A stretch of DNA of 64,000 nucleotides from an uncultured Pelagibacteraceae bacterium (GTDB lineage Bacteria; Pseudomonadota; Alphaproteobacteria; Pelagibacterales; Pelagibacteraceae): the NCBI GenBank assembly GCA_902588625.1, contig CACIPU010000003.1, positions 24,143-88,142 on the forward strand, given 5' to 3'. A program made the translations under genes and the position numbers. This document shows, piece after piece, positions 38,808 to 47,470 of this stretch. The notes under the pieces are model-generated. The model saw nothing but the letters and a program-made list of their open reading frames with translations, was not told the DNA's origin and searched no databases. Positions within the stretch are counted from its first letter, which is position 1. Each line of letters begins with the position of its first letter.

Positions 38808-40214
38808 ATGAGTGCAAGTAAAATTTTAAAAAAGATTAAAGAAAAAGAAATTGAATATATAGATCTTCGTTTTACTGATCCTAAGGGTAAATTGCAGCAT
38901 GTTACTATGGATAAGTCTGTTGTTGATGAAGAAATGCTAAATGATGGAATTTTCTTTGATGGTTCTTCAATTGCTGGCTGGAAAGCTATAAATGAATCAG
39001 ACATGATATTAAAACCTGATCTTGAAAAAGAGATTTTAGATCCTTTTACATCTCATAATACTTTAATATTATTTTGTGATGTTATGGATGCGGTTAAAAA
39101 GACTCCTTATGAACGCGATCCTAGAAGTACTGCAAAAAAAGCTGAGGAATATTTAAAAAAATCTGGAATTGGTGATAAAGCTTTTTTTGGTCCAGAGGCT
39201 GAATTTTTTGTTTTTGATGATGTAAAATTTAAAAATGATATGAATGAGACTGGATTTAAAATTGATAGTTCTGAAGGTCCTTATAATACCGGAAAAGATT
39301 ATGAAAATGGAAATATGGGACATAGACCAGGAATTAAAGGAGGTTATTTTCCTGTGCCTCCAGTAGATAGTGCTCAAGATATGAGAGGGGAATTTTTAAA
39401 AGCTTTAAAAGATATGGGAATTAAAGTTGAGAAACATCATCATGAAGTTGCTCCAAGTCAACACGAACTAGGAATGTATTTTGGAACATTAACTAATCAA
39501 GCTGATAACATGCAACTTTATAAATATGGAGTACATATGGTTGCTCATTCTTTTGGAAAAACTGCGACCTTCATGCCAAAACCAGTTAAAGGAGATAATG
39601 GATCAGGAATGCATGTTCATCAATCTTTGTGGAAAGGAAATACGGCTTTATTTTCAGGGACTAAATATTCAGGTTTATCAGAAATGGCTTTATATTATAT
39701 TGGTGGAATTTTAAAACATGCTAAAGCAATTAATGCTTTTGCAAACAGTACCACAAATAGTTATAAAAGATTGATACCTGGATTTGAAGCTCCTGTTCTT
39801 CTAGCCTACTCTGCTAGAAATAGATCGGCATCATGTAGAATACCTATAACCATGAATAAGAAAGCTGCTAGATGTGAAATAAGATTTCCAGATGCTGCTG
39901 GTAATCCTTATTTAACTTTTGCTGCTATGCTCATGGCGGGTATAGATGGAATAAAAAATAAAATCAACCCAGGTAAACCAGCAGATCAAGATTTGTATGC
40001 CATGCCAGAAGACGAGGTAAAGAATATACCAACTGTTTGTGGTTCTTTAAGAGAGGCAATGGAAAGTCTTGATAGAGATAGAAAATTTCTTACTCAAGGT
40101 AACGTATTTACAGATGATCAGATAGACGCTTATATTGCTTTAAAGTTTGAAGAAATCTATAAGCTTGAGCACACTCCTCACCCTATAGAATTCGATATGT
40201 ACTATAGTTGTTAA
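38808..40214 (+). CDS. glnA: Glutamine synthetase, type I
   Basis: GlnA assimilates ammonium into glutamine. The 468-residue protein has the standard GSI length. It has IEYIDLRFTDPKGKLQHVT, the beta-grasp domain opening, FDGSSIAGW, FFGPEAEFFVFD, GNGSGMHVHQSLWK and NRSASCRIP. Tyr397, in DLYAMPEDE, is at exactly the position adenylylated by GlnE in E. coli, so control by adenylylation is possible. It is monocistronic, transcribed divergently from the ybaK-like gene. Its leader of about 160 nt contains a conspicuous inverted repeat at 38663. Confidence 0.98.
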   Translation: MSASKILKKIKEKEIEYIDLRFTDPKGKLQHVTMDKSVVDEEMLNDGIFFDGSSIAGWKAINESDMILKPDLEKEILDPFTSHNTLILFCDVMDAVKKTPYERDPRSTAKKAEEYLKKSGIGDKAFFGPEAEFFVFDDVKFKNDMNETGFKIDSSEGPYNTGKDYENGNMGHRPGIKGGYFPVPPVDSAQDMRGEFLKALKDMGIKVEKHHHEVAPSQHELGMYFGTLTNQADNMQLYKYGVHMVAHSFGKTATFMPKPVKGDNGSGMHVHQSLWKGNTALFSGTKYSGLSEMALYYIGGILKHAKAINAFANSTTNSYKRLIPGFEAPVLLAYSARNRSASCRIPITMNKKAARCEIRFPDAAGNPYLTFAAMLMAGIDGIKNKINPGKPADQDLYAMPEDEVKNIPTVCGSLREAMESLDRDRKFLTQGNVFTDDQIDAYIALKFEEIYKLEHTPHPIEFDMYYSC

Positions 40215-40216
40215 AA

Positions 40217-40405
40217 CTATTTTTTATTTTTTATTATTTTATCGTCAGCTATTTTATCTTTATTTACACCTTCTTTAATAGTGTAATCTAAAGTACCATG
40301 CGCACCAGCTTCGACTGCTTTCCTTTGACTTCTAAATAATGCTTTTTCTTTAGCTTCTTCAGCCAATTTATTAGCATGTTTTCCTAAATGTTTCGTATCT
40401 CTCAT
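40217..40405 (-). CDS. Small hypothetical protein of 62 residues
   Basis: I do not recognise this protein. It is 62 residues, highly charged and hydrophilic (Lys about a quarter), with no signal peptide or membrane span. The N-terminal half (LGKHANKLAEEAKEKALFRSQ) looks helical. A short, less charged centre, EAGAHGTLDYTIKEGVN, is the most likely conserved segment. It lies on the suf strand, 44 nt downstream of sufA, and ends 2 nt from the convergent glnA stop. Co-transcription with suf is possible but not proven. The neat fit between two genes and the biased composition argue that it is real. Confidence 0.6.
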   Translation of the reverse strand: MRDTKHLGKHANKLAEEAKEKALFRSQRKAVEAGAHGTLDYTIKEGVNKDKIADDKIIKNKK

Positions 40406-40449
40406 ATATATCTACTATATACAATTTATAATTGTGCAGCAATACTGTT

Positions 40450-40785
40450 TTATATTTTAAAAGATTCTCCACACCCGCAACGTTCGGTTTCGTTGGGGTT
40501 TTTAAATACAAAAGTTGACGAAAATTCTTCTTTTTTGTAATCCATCTCTGTACCCAAAAGATACATAATTGCTTTTGGATCAATTAATACCTTAACTCCT
40601 TTATCTTCTATGATTTCATCATTAGGATTCGTTTGTTTTGCATATTCCATCACGTAAGACATTCCTGCACATCCTCCTGATTCTACGCCAATTCTCACAC
40701 CAATTATAGGTTCTTTTGCTTTAAGAATAATTTCTTTAACTCTCTCTGCAGCTCTATCACTTAAAGTTATTACCTGTTTACTCAT
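40450..40785 (-). CDS. sufA: A-type iron-sulfur carrier protein
   Basis: This protein receives Fe-S clusters from the SufBCD scaffold and passes them to apo-enzymes. The 111-residue HesB/IscA-type protein has the first cluster Cys in GVESGGCAGMSY (residue 39) and the C-terminal pair in ERCGCGESF. It is the last recognised suf gene and overlaps sufT by 4 nt. IscA, SufA and ErpA are hard to separate by sequence alone, so the symbol rests on operon context. Confidence 0.9.
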   Translation of the reverse strand: MSKQVITLSDRAAERVKEIILKAKEPIIGVRIGVESGGCAGMSYVMEYAKQTNPNDEIIEDKGVKVLIDPKAIMYLLGTEMDYKKEEFSSTFVFKNPNETERCGCGESFKI

Positions 40786-41084
40786 AAATTTAATTCCAAT
40801 TTGGCAGCTTCTGACATTTTATCCTTATCCCATGGTGGTTCCCAAACCAAATTAAGTATAACATCAGAAACACCCTCTACTTTCTTTATATTCTCTTTAA
40901 CCTCATTAGGCAAACTTTCAGCTACAGGACAATTTGGAGAAGTGAGAGTCATATCAACATTAACTATATTTTTATCATTTACTTCAATTTTGTAGATTAG
41001 ACCAAGTTCATAGATATTAACAGGAATCTCTGGATCAAAAATTTTTTTAATTTCTTCTATAACTTTGTCTTTAAGAGTGTTCAT
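40782..41084 (-). CDS. sufT: SufT-type DUF59/MIP18 Fe-S assembly protein
   Basis: The 100-residue protein is a DUF59 (MIP18/PaaD-like) domain. It reads VIEEIKKIFDPEIPVNIYELGLIY, then VDMTLTSPNCPVAESLP with the conserved Cys, and ends with NLVWEPPWDKDKMSEAAK, all typical of SufT found in suf operons of many bacteria. SufT aids Fe-S maturation in an accessory role. It begins 6 nt after the sufU stop and overlaps sufA by 4 nt. Confidence 0.9.
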   Translation of the reverse strand: MNTLKDKVIEEIKKIFDPEIPVNIYELGLIYKIEVNDKNIVNVDMTLTSPNCPVAESLPNEVKENIKKVEGVSDVILNLVWEPPWDKDKMSEAAKLELNL

Positions 41085-41090
41085 TTAAGT

Positions 41091-41555
41091 TTAAATTTCC
41101 GTATTCACATCTTTATCTTTATTTTCCATGGCAGAAATAAGTGTATGCCAAGAAAGTGTAGCACATTTTATCCTCATTGGATATTGTTTTACCCCAGACA
41201 AAGACATGATTTTTATCTTTTGGTCTTCTGTTAAATCATTACTTTTAACTTCGGACCCTCCTTTTATCATATTTAAAAATCCATCTATTATTTCCATCGA
41301 TGCTTTGAAAGATTTCCCTTTAACCAACTCTGTCATTATTGATGTAGAAGCTATTGATATAGCACACCCTGAGCCTTCAAAAGTTAATTGTTCAACTTTT
41401 TTTTCTTTATCTAGCTTTAAATAAACATGTACTTGGTCTCCACATAAAGGATTGTGGCCTCTAGCCTGATGATTATAATTTTTGCATTTACCAAAATTTC
41501 TCGGACTTTTCCCATGTTCTAAAATAATATCTTGATACAATTCTTTTAAATCCAT
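41091..41555 (-). CDS. sufU: SufU-type sulfur-transfer/scaffold protein
   Basis: The 154-residue IscU-fold protein has DIILEHGKSPRNFG, then the three metal-ligand cysteines in HNPLCGDQVHVYL, FEGSGCAISIASTSIM and RIKCATLSWHTL. The insertion before the last Cys and the MSLSGVKQYPMRIKC context are characteristic of SufU rather than IscU. SufU in other bacteria binds zinc and accepts sulfur from SufS. It overlaps the sufS stop by one base (TAATG), which supports a SufS partner role. Confidence 0.91.
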   Translation of the reverse strand: MDLKELYQDIILEHGKSPRNFGKCKNYNHQARGHNPLCGDQVHVYLKLDKEKKVEQLTFEGSGCAISIASTSIMTELVKGKSFKASMEIIDGFLNMIKGGSEVKSNDLTEDQKIKIMSLSGVKQYPMRIKCATLSWHTLISAMENKDKDVNTEI

Positions 41556-42775
41556 TATTTTAAGTTAAATACCTTTCTACAATTTTCAATTGCTTCGCAA
41601 AGAATATCTATGTCATCTTTTGTATTATAAATTCCGAATGAAGCTCTTGCGGTTGCTGGCAAATTTAATTTTTTATGTAAAATTTGACAACAGTGATGTC
41701 CAGCTCTAATCGCTACACCATCTTCATCAAGAATCGTTGCTATATCATGAGGATGAACTCCTTTAATAGTAAATGAAATTACACCAGCTTTATTTTTTGG
41801 ATTACCGACCAATTGGACAGAATTAATTGATCTTAATTTTTCTAAAGCATAATTTGTAAGTTTTTTCTCATGGTTAATTAAATTTTCAATACCAATCGAT
41901 TCCATAAACTTTATAGATTCGTTAAAAGCAACGACCTCTGCTGTTGGCATTGTACCAGCTTCATATTTTTCGGGAAGTTGTGCGTAGGAAACTTTTTCTT
42001 TTGTAACTTCACTTATCATTCCTCCTCCTCCGATATAAGGAGGTAATTTTTCTAACCAATCTTTTTTTGCATATAAGATGCCAACGCCAGTTGGACCATA
42101 AACTTTATGACATGAGATGGCATAAAAATCACAATCGAGATCCTTTACGTCTATTTTAATGTGTGGAGCGCTTTGACAACCATCTACTAAAACAGGAATA
42201 TTTTTTTTATGCGCTATATTTATAATTTCTTTTACAGGTACAATAGTACCTGTGACATTTGAAAGATGTGTAACTGCAATTATTTTTGTTTTAGGAGTTA
42301 TTAATTTTTCAAATTCACTAATTATAATATCTCCATCTTCATTAATAGGTGCAAACTTAATAACTGCACCTTTACTTTCTCTGAGATAATGCCACGGAAC
42401 ATAATTTGAATGGTGTTCAAGTTCAGTTATTAATATTTCATCACCACTTTTTATGTTTTGCTGCCCAAAAGTTGAAGCAATTAAATTTATGGATTCTGTT
42501 GCGTTTTTTGTAAAAATAATTTCTTCTTTCGAGCCAGCGTTAATAAATTTTTTTACGCTCATCCTAGTTTCATCAAATTTATTTGTTGCGTTAACTGACA
42601 GTGAATGAATACTTCTACCTATATTTGAAAACTCACTTTTATAGAAAGTATCTAATCTATTAATTACGCACATCGGTTTTTGTGAAGAGTTGGAGCTATC
42701 CAGGTAAACTAAAGATTTTCCGTTTATTTTTTTAGAAAAAATAGGAAATTGGGATTTTATATTATCTATGTTCAT
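41555..42775 (-). CDS. sufS: Cysteine desulfurase SufS
   Basis: SufS is a PLP enzyme that extracts sulfur from cysteine for Fe-S cluster assembly. The 406-residue protein has VYLDSSNSSQKP at the N-terminus, LITELEHHSNYVPW, VDGCQSAPH, the PLP lysine in YAISCHKVYGPTGVGIL and the catalytic Cys in IRAGHHCCQILHKKL. Length and motifs match group II desulfurases. It sits between sufD and sufU in the operon. Confidence 0.96.
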   Translation of the reverse strand: MNIDNIKSQFPIFSKKINGKSLVYLDSSNSSQKPMCVINRLDTFYKSEFSNIGRSIHSLSVNATNKFDETRMSVKKFINAGSKEEIIFTKNATESINLIASTFGQQNIKSGDEILITELEHHSNYVPWHYLRESKGAVIKFAPINEDGDIIISEFEKLITPKTKIIAVTHLSNVTGTIVPVKEIINIAHKKNIPVLVDGCQSAPHIKIDVKDLDCDFYAISCHKVYGPTGVGILYAKKDWLEKLPPYIGGGGMISEVTKEKVSYAQLPEKYEAGTMPTAEVVAFNESIKFMESIGIENLINHEKKLTNYALEKLRSINSVQLVGNPKNKAGVISFTIKGVHPHDIATILDEDGVAIRAGHHCCQILHKKLNLPATARASFGIYNTKDDIDILCEAIENCRKVFNLK

Positions 42776-44059
42776 CTATATATTTATTTTGTTAATTCTT
42801 TCATTGAATAATTTTGAAATAAAAACTTGAATACTAGTATCTGTAATTGTTTCTATAACCTCATTTAAAAAACCTTCAACAATCATTTTATTTGCTTGAT
42901 CTCTTGTGAGACCTCTAGTCATTAAATAAAAAATACTATTTTCATCTATATTTCCTGTAGTGGATCCGTGAGAACATTTTACGTCATCCGCGTAAATTTC
43001 TAATTCTGGTTTAGAGTTAAACTCTGATTTTTCGGATAATATTAATGCTTTACTAAGTTGATATCCATTTGTTTTCTGGGCTTTTTTATCAACTGAGATT
43101 TTACCTTGATAGGTTCCGTTGCTATTATCTAATAAAACACTTTTTATTAATTGAGAACTTTTACAATTCTCATATTTATGATTTACATTTGTTTTAAGTT
43201 CATGCTGTTGATTTCCTTCCAACAACATTATTCCATTTACGAAACATGAACTAAATTCTTCTAATAAATTACAATGAATTTCATTTTTTATAAGATTAGG
43301 GCCTAAGGAAAACAAAAAATTTTCAAAAATACTATTTGAATAACTTTTAATTTTAACAGAATTATAATTATAGGAATTGTTTAAACTAACATCTATATTA
43401 AATTTTTTAAGTGTAGCTTTTTTTTTTATAGTATAATTATGAATTGTGTTGTTAAAGTATTTAATATTATTTTCGCATTTATAAAAGTCGATTAAACTCA
43501 AATTAGATTTTTCACCAAGAGAAATAAAAATTTTATTATTAATAATTTTATTTTCTGCTGTATTATCAAAAAAGTTATAAATTATTAACGGGCTATTAAA
43601 AAAATAGTCACTACCTATATCTAAAATTATACCATCATTTGCAAAAGCATGATTTAAAGAAATCATAGAATTTTGGTCATCATTAAAATAATTTTTTATT
43701 TTGTCGAACTCTTTTTTGTTTTCAAATATCTTTTTTAATGGTGCAATTTGTATTTTTTTTGAGTCTTCGTGAGAAAAATCTGATTCTATAAAATTACCAT
43801 TCAATAGAATTATTTTGTTATGTTTAAAATCTTTAATTATAAATTTTTCGTTATATGTTGATATTTTTTTATTATTAAAAATCTCTAGGTTTGTAAAATT
43901 ATTACTAATTATATTTTTAAGATCAGTATATTTCCAATGTTCTTGTTTTTTTGTAGGAAATCCTTGATTTTTAAACTTTTCATAGCAATTTATTCTTATA
44001 TTGTTTAATTCTTTTAAAGCTAAATTTGATTTTTGAAATTCTTCAAATTTGAAATTCAT
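42776..44059 (-). CDS. sufD: SufD subunit of the SufBCD scaffold
   Basis: SufD pairs with SufB and SufC to build Fe-S clusters. The recommended start is 44059 (MNFKFEEF), which forms an ATGA overlap with the sufC stop. An in-frame start 20 codons upstream gives an Arg-rich stretch unlike the family. The 427-residue protein shows [14 protein letters not shown] near the N-terminus and the C-terminal [32 protein letters not shown] block with the conserved His. The middle is a poorly conserved, Asn/Ile/Lys-rich beta-helix, as is usual for SufD. Confidence 0.93.
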   Translation of the reverse strand: MNFKFEEFQKSNLALKELNNIRINCYEKFKNQGFPTKKQEHWKYTDLKNIISNNFTNLEIFNNKKISTYNEKFIIKDFKHNKIILLNGNFIESDFSHEDSKKIQIAPLKKIFENKKEFDKIKNYFNDDQNSMISLNHAFANDGIILDIGSDYFFNSPLIIYNFFDNTAENKIINNKIFISLGEKSNLSLIDFYKCENNIKYFNNTIHNYTIKKKATLKKFNIDVSLNNSYNYNSVKIKSYSNSIFENFLFSLGPNLIKNEIHCNLLEEFSSCFVNGIMLLEGNQQHELKTNVNHKYENCKSSQLIKSVLLDNSNGTYQGKISVDKKAQKTNGYQLSKALILSEKSEFNSKPELEIYADDVKCSHGSTTGNIDENSIFYLMTRGLTRDQANKMIVEGFLNEVIETITDTSIQVFISKLFNERINKINI

Positions 44060-44800
44060 TTTTTTTCTTCCACGCCTTCGTATCCATCTTTTTCCAATTC
44101 TTTTGCTAAATCGCCACATCCTGTTTTTACTATTCTTCCATTCACAAGTACATGAACGTAGTCTGGTTTTATGTAATCAAGTAAACGTTGGTAGTGAGTA
44201 ATAATTAAAAAGGATCTTTTTTTATCTCTTAAAGAATTTACTCCATCAGAAACAATCCTTAATGCATCAATATCTAATCCGGAGTCTGTTTCATCTAAAA
44301 TAGCAAGTTTTGGTTCTAGTATTGACATCTGTAAAATTTCATTCTTTTTTTTTTCTCCTCCAGAAAATCCCACATTTAATTGTCTGCTAAGAATTTTTTC
44401 TTGAATCTTTAATTTTTTCGATTTTTCTTTTACTAGTTTTAAAAATTCTAAAGAGTCTAATTCTTTCTTTCCTTTAAATTTACGAATGGTATTTAGCGAA
44501 GTTTTAAGAAAGTTGTTGGTATTAACACCTGGTATTTCTGTAGGATATTGAAAGGCTAAAAATATCCCTTTTTTGAGCTCTTTCTTCAATTGGAATCTCT
44601 AAGAGGTTTTTTCCTTCATAAACTGCTTTTCCATTAATTTCATAACCTTTTCTTCCTGATAATACATTTGCTAAAGTGCTTTTTCCTGATCCATTAGGAC
44701 CCATAATGGCATGAACCTCTCCAGCTTTAATATTCAGATCAAAGTTTTTTAATATTTCTTTACCTTCTATTGATGCGCTAAGATTGTTTATATCTAACAT
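44056..44800 (-). CDS. sufC: SufC ATPase, interrupted by a one-base frameshift
   Basis: SufC is the ABC-type ATPase of SufBCD. The gene is read in two overlapping frames. Residues 1-77 (start 44800) hold Walker [10 protein letters not shown]. The frame then runs into a stop at 44522 unless one base is skipped at the A6 run (44569-44574, minus strand). After the skip the protein continues [15 protein letters not shown], with signature [10 protein letters not shown] and Walker [12 protein letters not shown]. The combined product is 247 residues, the exact family length. The in-frame reading is CAA-AAA-AGG. Slipping one base forward gives CAA-AAA-GGG. It may be a sequencing indel, a real mutation or recoding. 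All other suf genes are intact. Confidence 0.85.
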
Positions 44801-46230
44801 TAACCCACACTTCCTTCTAAACTAATGCCTACAAGTTTTTGAGCTTCAACAGCAAATTCCATAGGTAGTTGTTGTAATACTTCTTTGCAAAAACCGTTTA
44901 CAATTAAACTAACAGCCTCTTCTTGATTTAAACCTCTTTGATTACAATAAAAGAGTTGTTCTTCACTTATTTTTGATGTTGTTGCTTCATGTTCAATTTT
45001 CGAACTAAAATTCTTATTTTCGATATATGGAATAGTATGCGCTCCACATTTATTACCCATTAACAAAGAATCACATTGAGTATAATTACGAGCATTATTT
45101 GCTTTTGAACTAATTTTTACCAAGCCCCTATAAGTATTATCTGCAAAACCAGCTGATATACCTTTAGAAATAATTTTACTCTTTGTATTTTTCCCCAAAT
45201 GAATCATTTTAGTTCCTGTATCTGCTTTTTGATGATTATTAGTAATTGCTATTGAATAAAACTCACCTACTGAATTGTCACCCTGTAGGATGCAGCTTGG
45301 ATATTTCCATGTTATAGCTGATCCTGTTTCGACTTGGGTCCATGAAATTTTTGAATTTCTTCCTCTGCAGGCTCCTCGTTTAGTAACAAAATTATATATG
45401 CCACCTATTCCATCTTTATCACCAGGATACCAATTTTGAACTGTTGAATATTTTATTTCAGCATCATCCAAAGCAACTAGCTCAACATTAGCAGCATGCA
45501 GTTGATTTTCGTCTCTCATAGGAGCAGTACACCCCTCTAAATAACTTACATAACTTCCTTTATCTGCTATAATTAAAGTTCTTTCGAATTGTCCTGTTTC
45601 AGAAGCATTTATTCTAAAATAAGTAGAAAGTTCCATTGGGCATCTCACTCCTTCAGGAATATAAACAAATGATCCATCTGTAAAAACCGCAGAATTAAGT
45701 GTAGCGAAATAGTGATCAGTAATTGGTATCACCGAACCTAAATACTTCTTAACTAGATTTGGATGTTTTTGTATAGCTTCAGATATAGGACAAAAAATTA
45801 TGCCTTTTTTTGTTAACTCGTCTTTAAAAGTTGTTGCTACAGAAACGGAATCAAAAACCGCATCAACTGCAATACCACTTAATCTTTTTTGTTCATTTAA
45901 AGGTATACCTAATTTTTTATATGTTTCTATAAGCTTGGGATCTACTTCTGAAAGATTTTTCGGTTTATTAGAAGAACTTTTTGGAGCAGAATAATAATAT
46001 AAATCTTGATAGTTAATCTTAGGGTATTTTGGTTTTTGCCAATCTGGTTCTTTCATTTTTTTTAATCTGTTAAAAGCTTTCAATCTCCACTCTAACATCC
46101 AAGCTGGTTCTTTCTTGATATTTGAAATAAATTTAATTACTTCTTCATTTAATCCCTTTGGTGCCCTAATACTTTCTATGTCTGTCGTAAAACCGTATTT
46201 ATATTCTTTTTCTATTTCTTGAGGCTTCAT
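44800..46230 (-). CDS. sufB: SufB subunit of the SufBCD scaffold
   Basis: SufB is the main Fe-S scaffold subunit. The 476-residue protein has [54 protein letters not shown], and [23 protein letters not shown] with the cluster-related Cys residues. [21 protein letters not shown] is the conserved C-terminal block. Length is standard. Its ATG overlaps the iscR stop by 4 nt, and its stop shares a base with the sufC start. Confidence 0.97.
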   Translation of the reverse strand: MKPQEIEKEYKYGFTTDIESIRAPKGLNEEVIKFISNIKKEPAWMLEWRLKAFNRLKKMKEPDWQKPKYPKINYQDLYYYSAPKSSSNKPKNLSEVDPKLIETYKKLGIPLNEQKRLSGIAVDAVFDSVSVATTFKDELTKKGIIFCPISEAIQKHPNLVKKYLGSVIPITDHYFATLNSAVFTDGSFVYIPEGVRCPMELSTYFRINASETGQFERTLIIADKGSYVSYLEGCTAPMRDENQLHAANVELVALDDAEIKYSTVQNWYPGDKDGIGGIYNFVTKRGACRGRNSKISWTQVETGSAITWKYPSCILQGDNSVGEFYSIAITNNHQKADTGTKMIHLGKNTKSKIISKGISAGFADNTYRGLVKISSKANNARNYTQCDSLLMGNKCGAHTIPYIENKNFSSKIEHEATTSKISEEQLFYCNQRGLNQEEAVSLIVNGFCKEVLQQLPMEFAVEAQKLVGISLEGSVG

Positions 46231-46673
46231 GAGTTTAATTCCTTCTGTTTGTTATTACTTTCCCTTGTTCTAAATATTATGTCTTTTAAAGTATTATTTT
46301 CAAAAAAACTGTTTATATGAGCTTCAAGGTCGTCCCATAAGTTGTGAGTAATACATTTTATTGATTTACCGTTACACCCTTTTTTAGACTCCTTTTTACA
46401 TCCTGTTGTTTTTACATTTTCGTTTACGGCCCTAATAATACTGGATAATTTTATTTGATCTGGAGATTTGGTTAAAGTATATCCTCCTGATGGACCTCGT
46501 GAACTTTTAACTAAATTATTTTTTTTTAACTTTAAAAAAATTTGTTCCAAAAAAGAAATTGAAATACCCTGTCTTAAAGAAATTTCACTTAAATTAATTG
46601 GTTGATTGTGATCGTTTTTTGCTAGATCAGCCATTGCCATTACAGCGTTTCTACCTTTGCTTGTTAATTTCAT
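46227..46673 (-). CDS. iscR: Rrf2-family Fe-S regulator IscR
   Basis: IscR senses Fe-S status and represses or activates suf/isc genes. The 148-residue protein has the winged-helix start [18 protein letters not shown], the recognition segment [15 protein letters not shown] and [10 protein letters not shown]. The cluster ligands are visible as C-x7-C-x6-C-x2-H (CKKESKKGC...CITH), close to the E. coli C92/C98/C104/H107 pattern, so it should bind a [2Fe-2S] cluster. It is the first gene of the suf operon. A type 1 IscR box lies 34 nt upstream, so autoregulation is likely. Confidence 0.95.
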   Translation of the reverse strand: MKLTSKGRNAVMAMADLAKNDHNQPINLSEISLRQGISISFLEQIFLKLKKNNLVKSSRGPSGGYTLTKSPDQIKLSSIIRAVNENVKTTGCKKESKKGCNGKSIKCITHNLWDDLEAHINSFFENNTLKDIIFRTRESNNKQKELNS

Positions 46674-46706
46674 ATAATTACTACTTATTTTATAAGCTTA
46701 ATTACG

Positions 46707-46731
46707 TATTCCTACTAAAATAGTCAAGTAT
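46707..46731 (-). promoter_or_regulatory. Type 1 IscR-binding box upstream of iscR-suf
   Basis: On the minus strand the sequence ATACTTGACTATTTTAGT matches the first 18 positions of the E. coli type 1 IscR consensus (ATASYYGACTRWWWYAGT) without a mismatch. The following half, AGGAATA, is degenerate. The core TTGACT at 46722-46727 can serve as a -35 element, so bound holo-IscR would block the promoter. The box ends 34 nt before the iscR start. Confidence 0.75.
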
Positions 46732-46813
46732 AGAAATAAATAAAATAGACGCATGTATTACGTGGTATATAATTAATCTTTTTTTGAAAATAGTTATCAT
46801 TACTAGTAAAAAT

Positions 46814-47470
46814 ATGACAATAGAAAATAAAGAGATATTTATTCCTGGTCCTAGTGGAAGAATACAAGCGAAGTATTTTAAGAGCAAACAACCTAATGCA
46901 CCTGTAGCATTAATTCTTCAGCCTCATCCTCAGTATGGAGGCACTATGAATAATAAAATAGTTTACGAAACTTATAACTGTTTTTATAAAAATAACTTTT
47001 CTGTAATTAGAATCAACTTTAGAGGTGTTGAAAAAAGTGATGGTGTATTTGATAATGGACAAGGAGAGCTTTCAGATGCAGCTGCAGCACTAGATTGGAT
47101 AGAAAAAGAAAATCCAGGTTATAACCAGTGCTGGGTTTCTGGTTTTTCATTTGGGGCCCTAATTTGTATGCAATTAATCATGAGAAGACCAGAAGTTAAT
47201 AAATTTGTTACTATATCACCTCAGCCAAATTTATATGATTTTACATTCTTGTCCCCTTGTCCAATTTCAGGAATAGTTTTATATGGAAAAAATGATGAAT
47301 TGGTTCAAATAGAAAGTATCTTAAATTTAAAAAAAAGACTTAGTATGCAGAAAAATATAGATGTTAAATTTGAATCAATAAATAATGCTAATCATTTTTT
47401 TAAAAGCAAAGAAAAGGAATTAGCTAATTCAATAAGTGCGTACATAAAGGAAAAGATAACTATTAGTTAA
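46814..47470 (+). CDS. Alpha/beta hydrolase (COG2945-like)
   Basis: The 218-residue protein is a small alpha/beta hydrolase. It has LILQPHPQYGGTMNNKIV near residue 35, INFRGVEKSDG (oxyanion region), the nucleophile elbow GFSFGA, and a late Asp and His in KNDELV and NANHFF, which complete a Ser-Asp-His triad. Its substrate is unknown. I use the ATG at 46814 over a TTG ten codons earlier because MTIENKEIFIPGPSGRI matches the family start. It is divergent from iscR, sharing the 140-nt region that holds the IscR box, and its stop overlaps the convergent anmK stop. Confidence 0.85.
   Translation: MTIENKEIFIPGPSGRIQAKYFKSKQPNAPVALILQPHPQYGGTMNNKIVYETYNCFYKNNFSVIRINFRGVEKSDGVFDNGQGELSDAAAALDWIEKENPGYNQCWVSGFSFGALICMQLIMRRPEVNKFVTISPQPNLYDFTFLSPCPISGIVLYGKNDELVQIESILNLKKRLSMQKNIDVKFESINNANHFFKSKEKELANSISAYIKEKITIS

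Noticed and set aside
44060..44119. The upstream start of sufD giving 20 extra residues
   Set aside because: The extension is Arg-rich, unlike the SufD family, and overlaps sufC coding sequence. The ATG at 44059 gives the usual 4-nt overlap.
44570..44575. A -1 programmed frameshift at the A6 run in sufC
   Set aside because: A -1 shift leads to the third frame (AAG-GGA-TAT), not to the SufC continuation. The needed change is +1.
44522..44800. sufC as a short, independent 92-residue protein
   Set aside because: It has only the Walker A part of the ABC ATPase and its last 15 residues match nothing in the family. The missing half is directly in the next frame.
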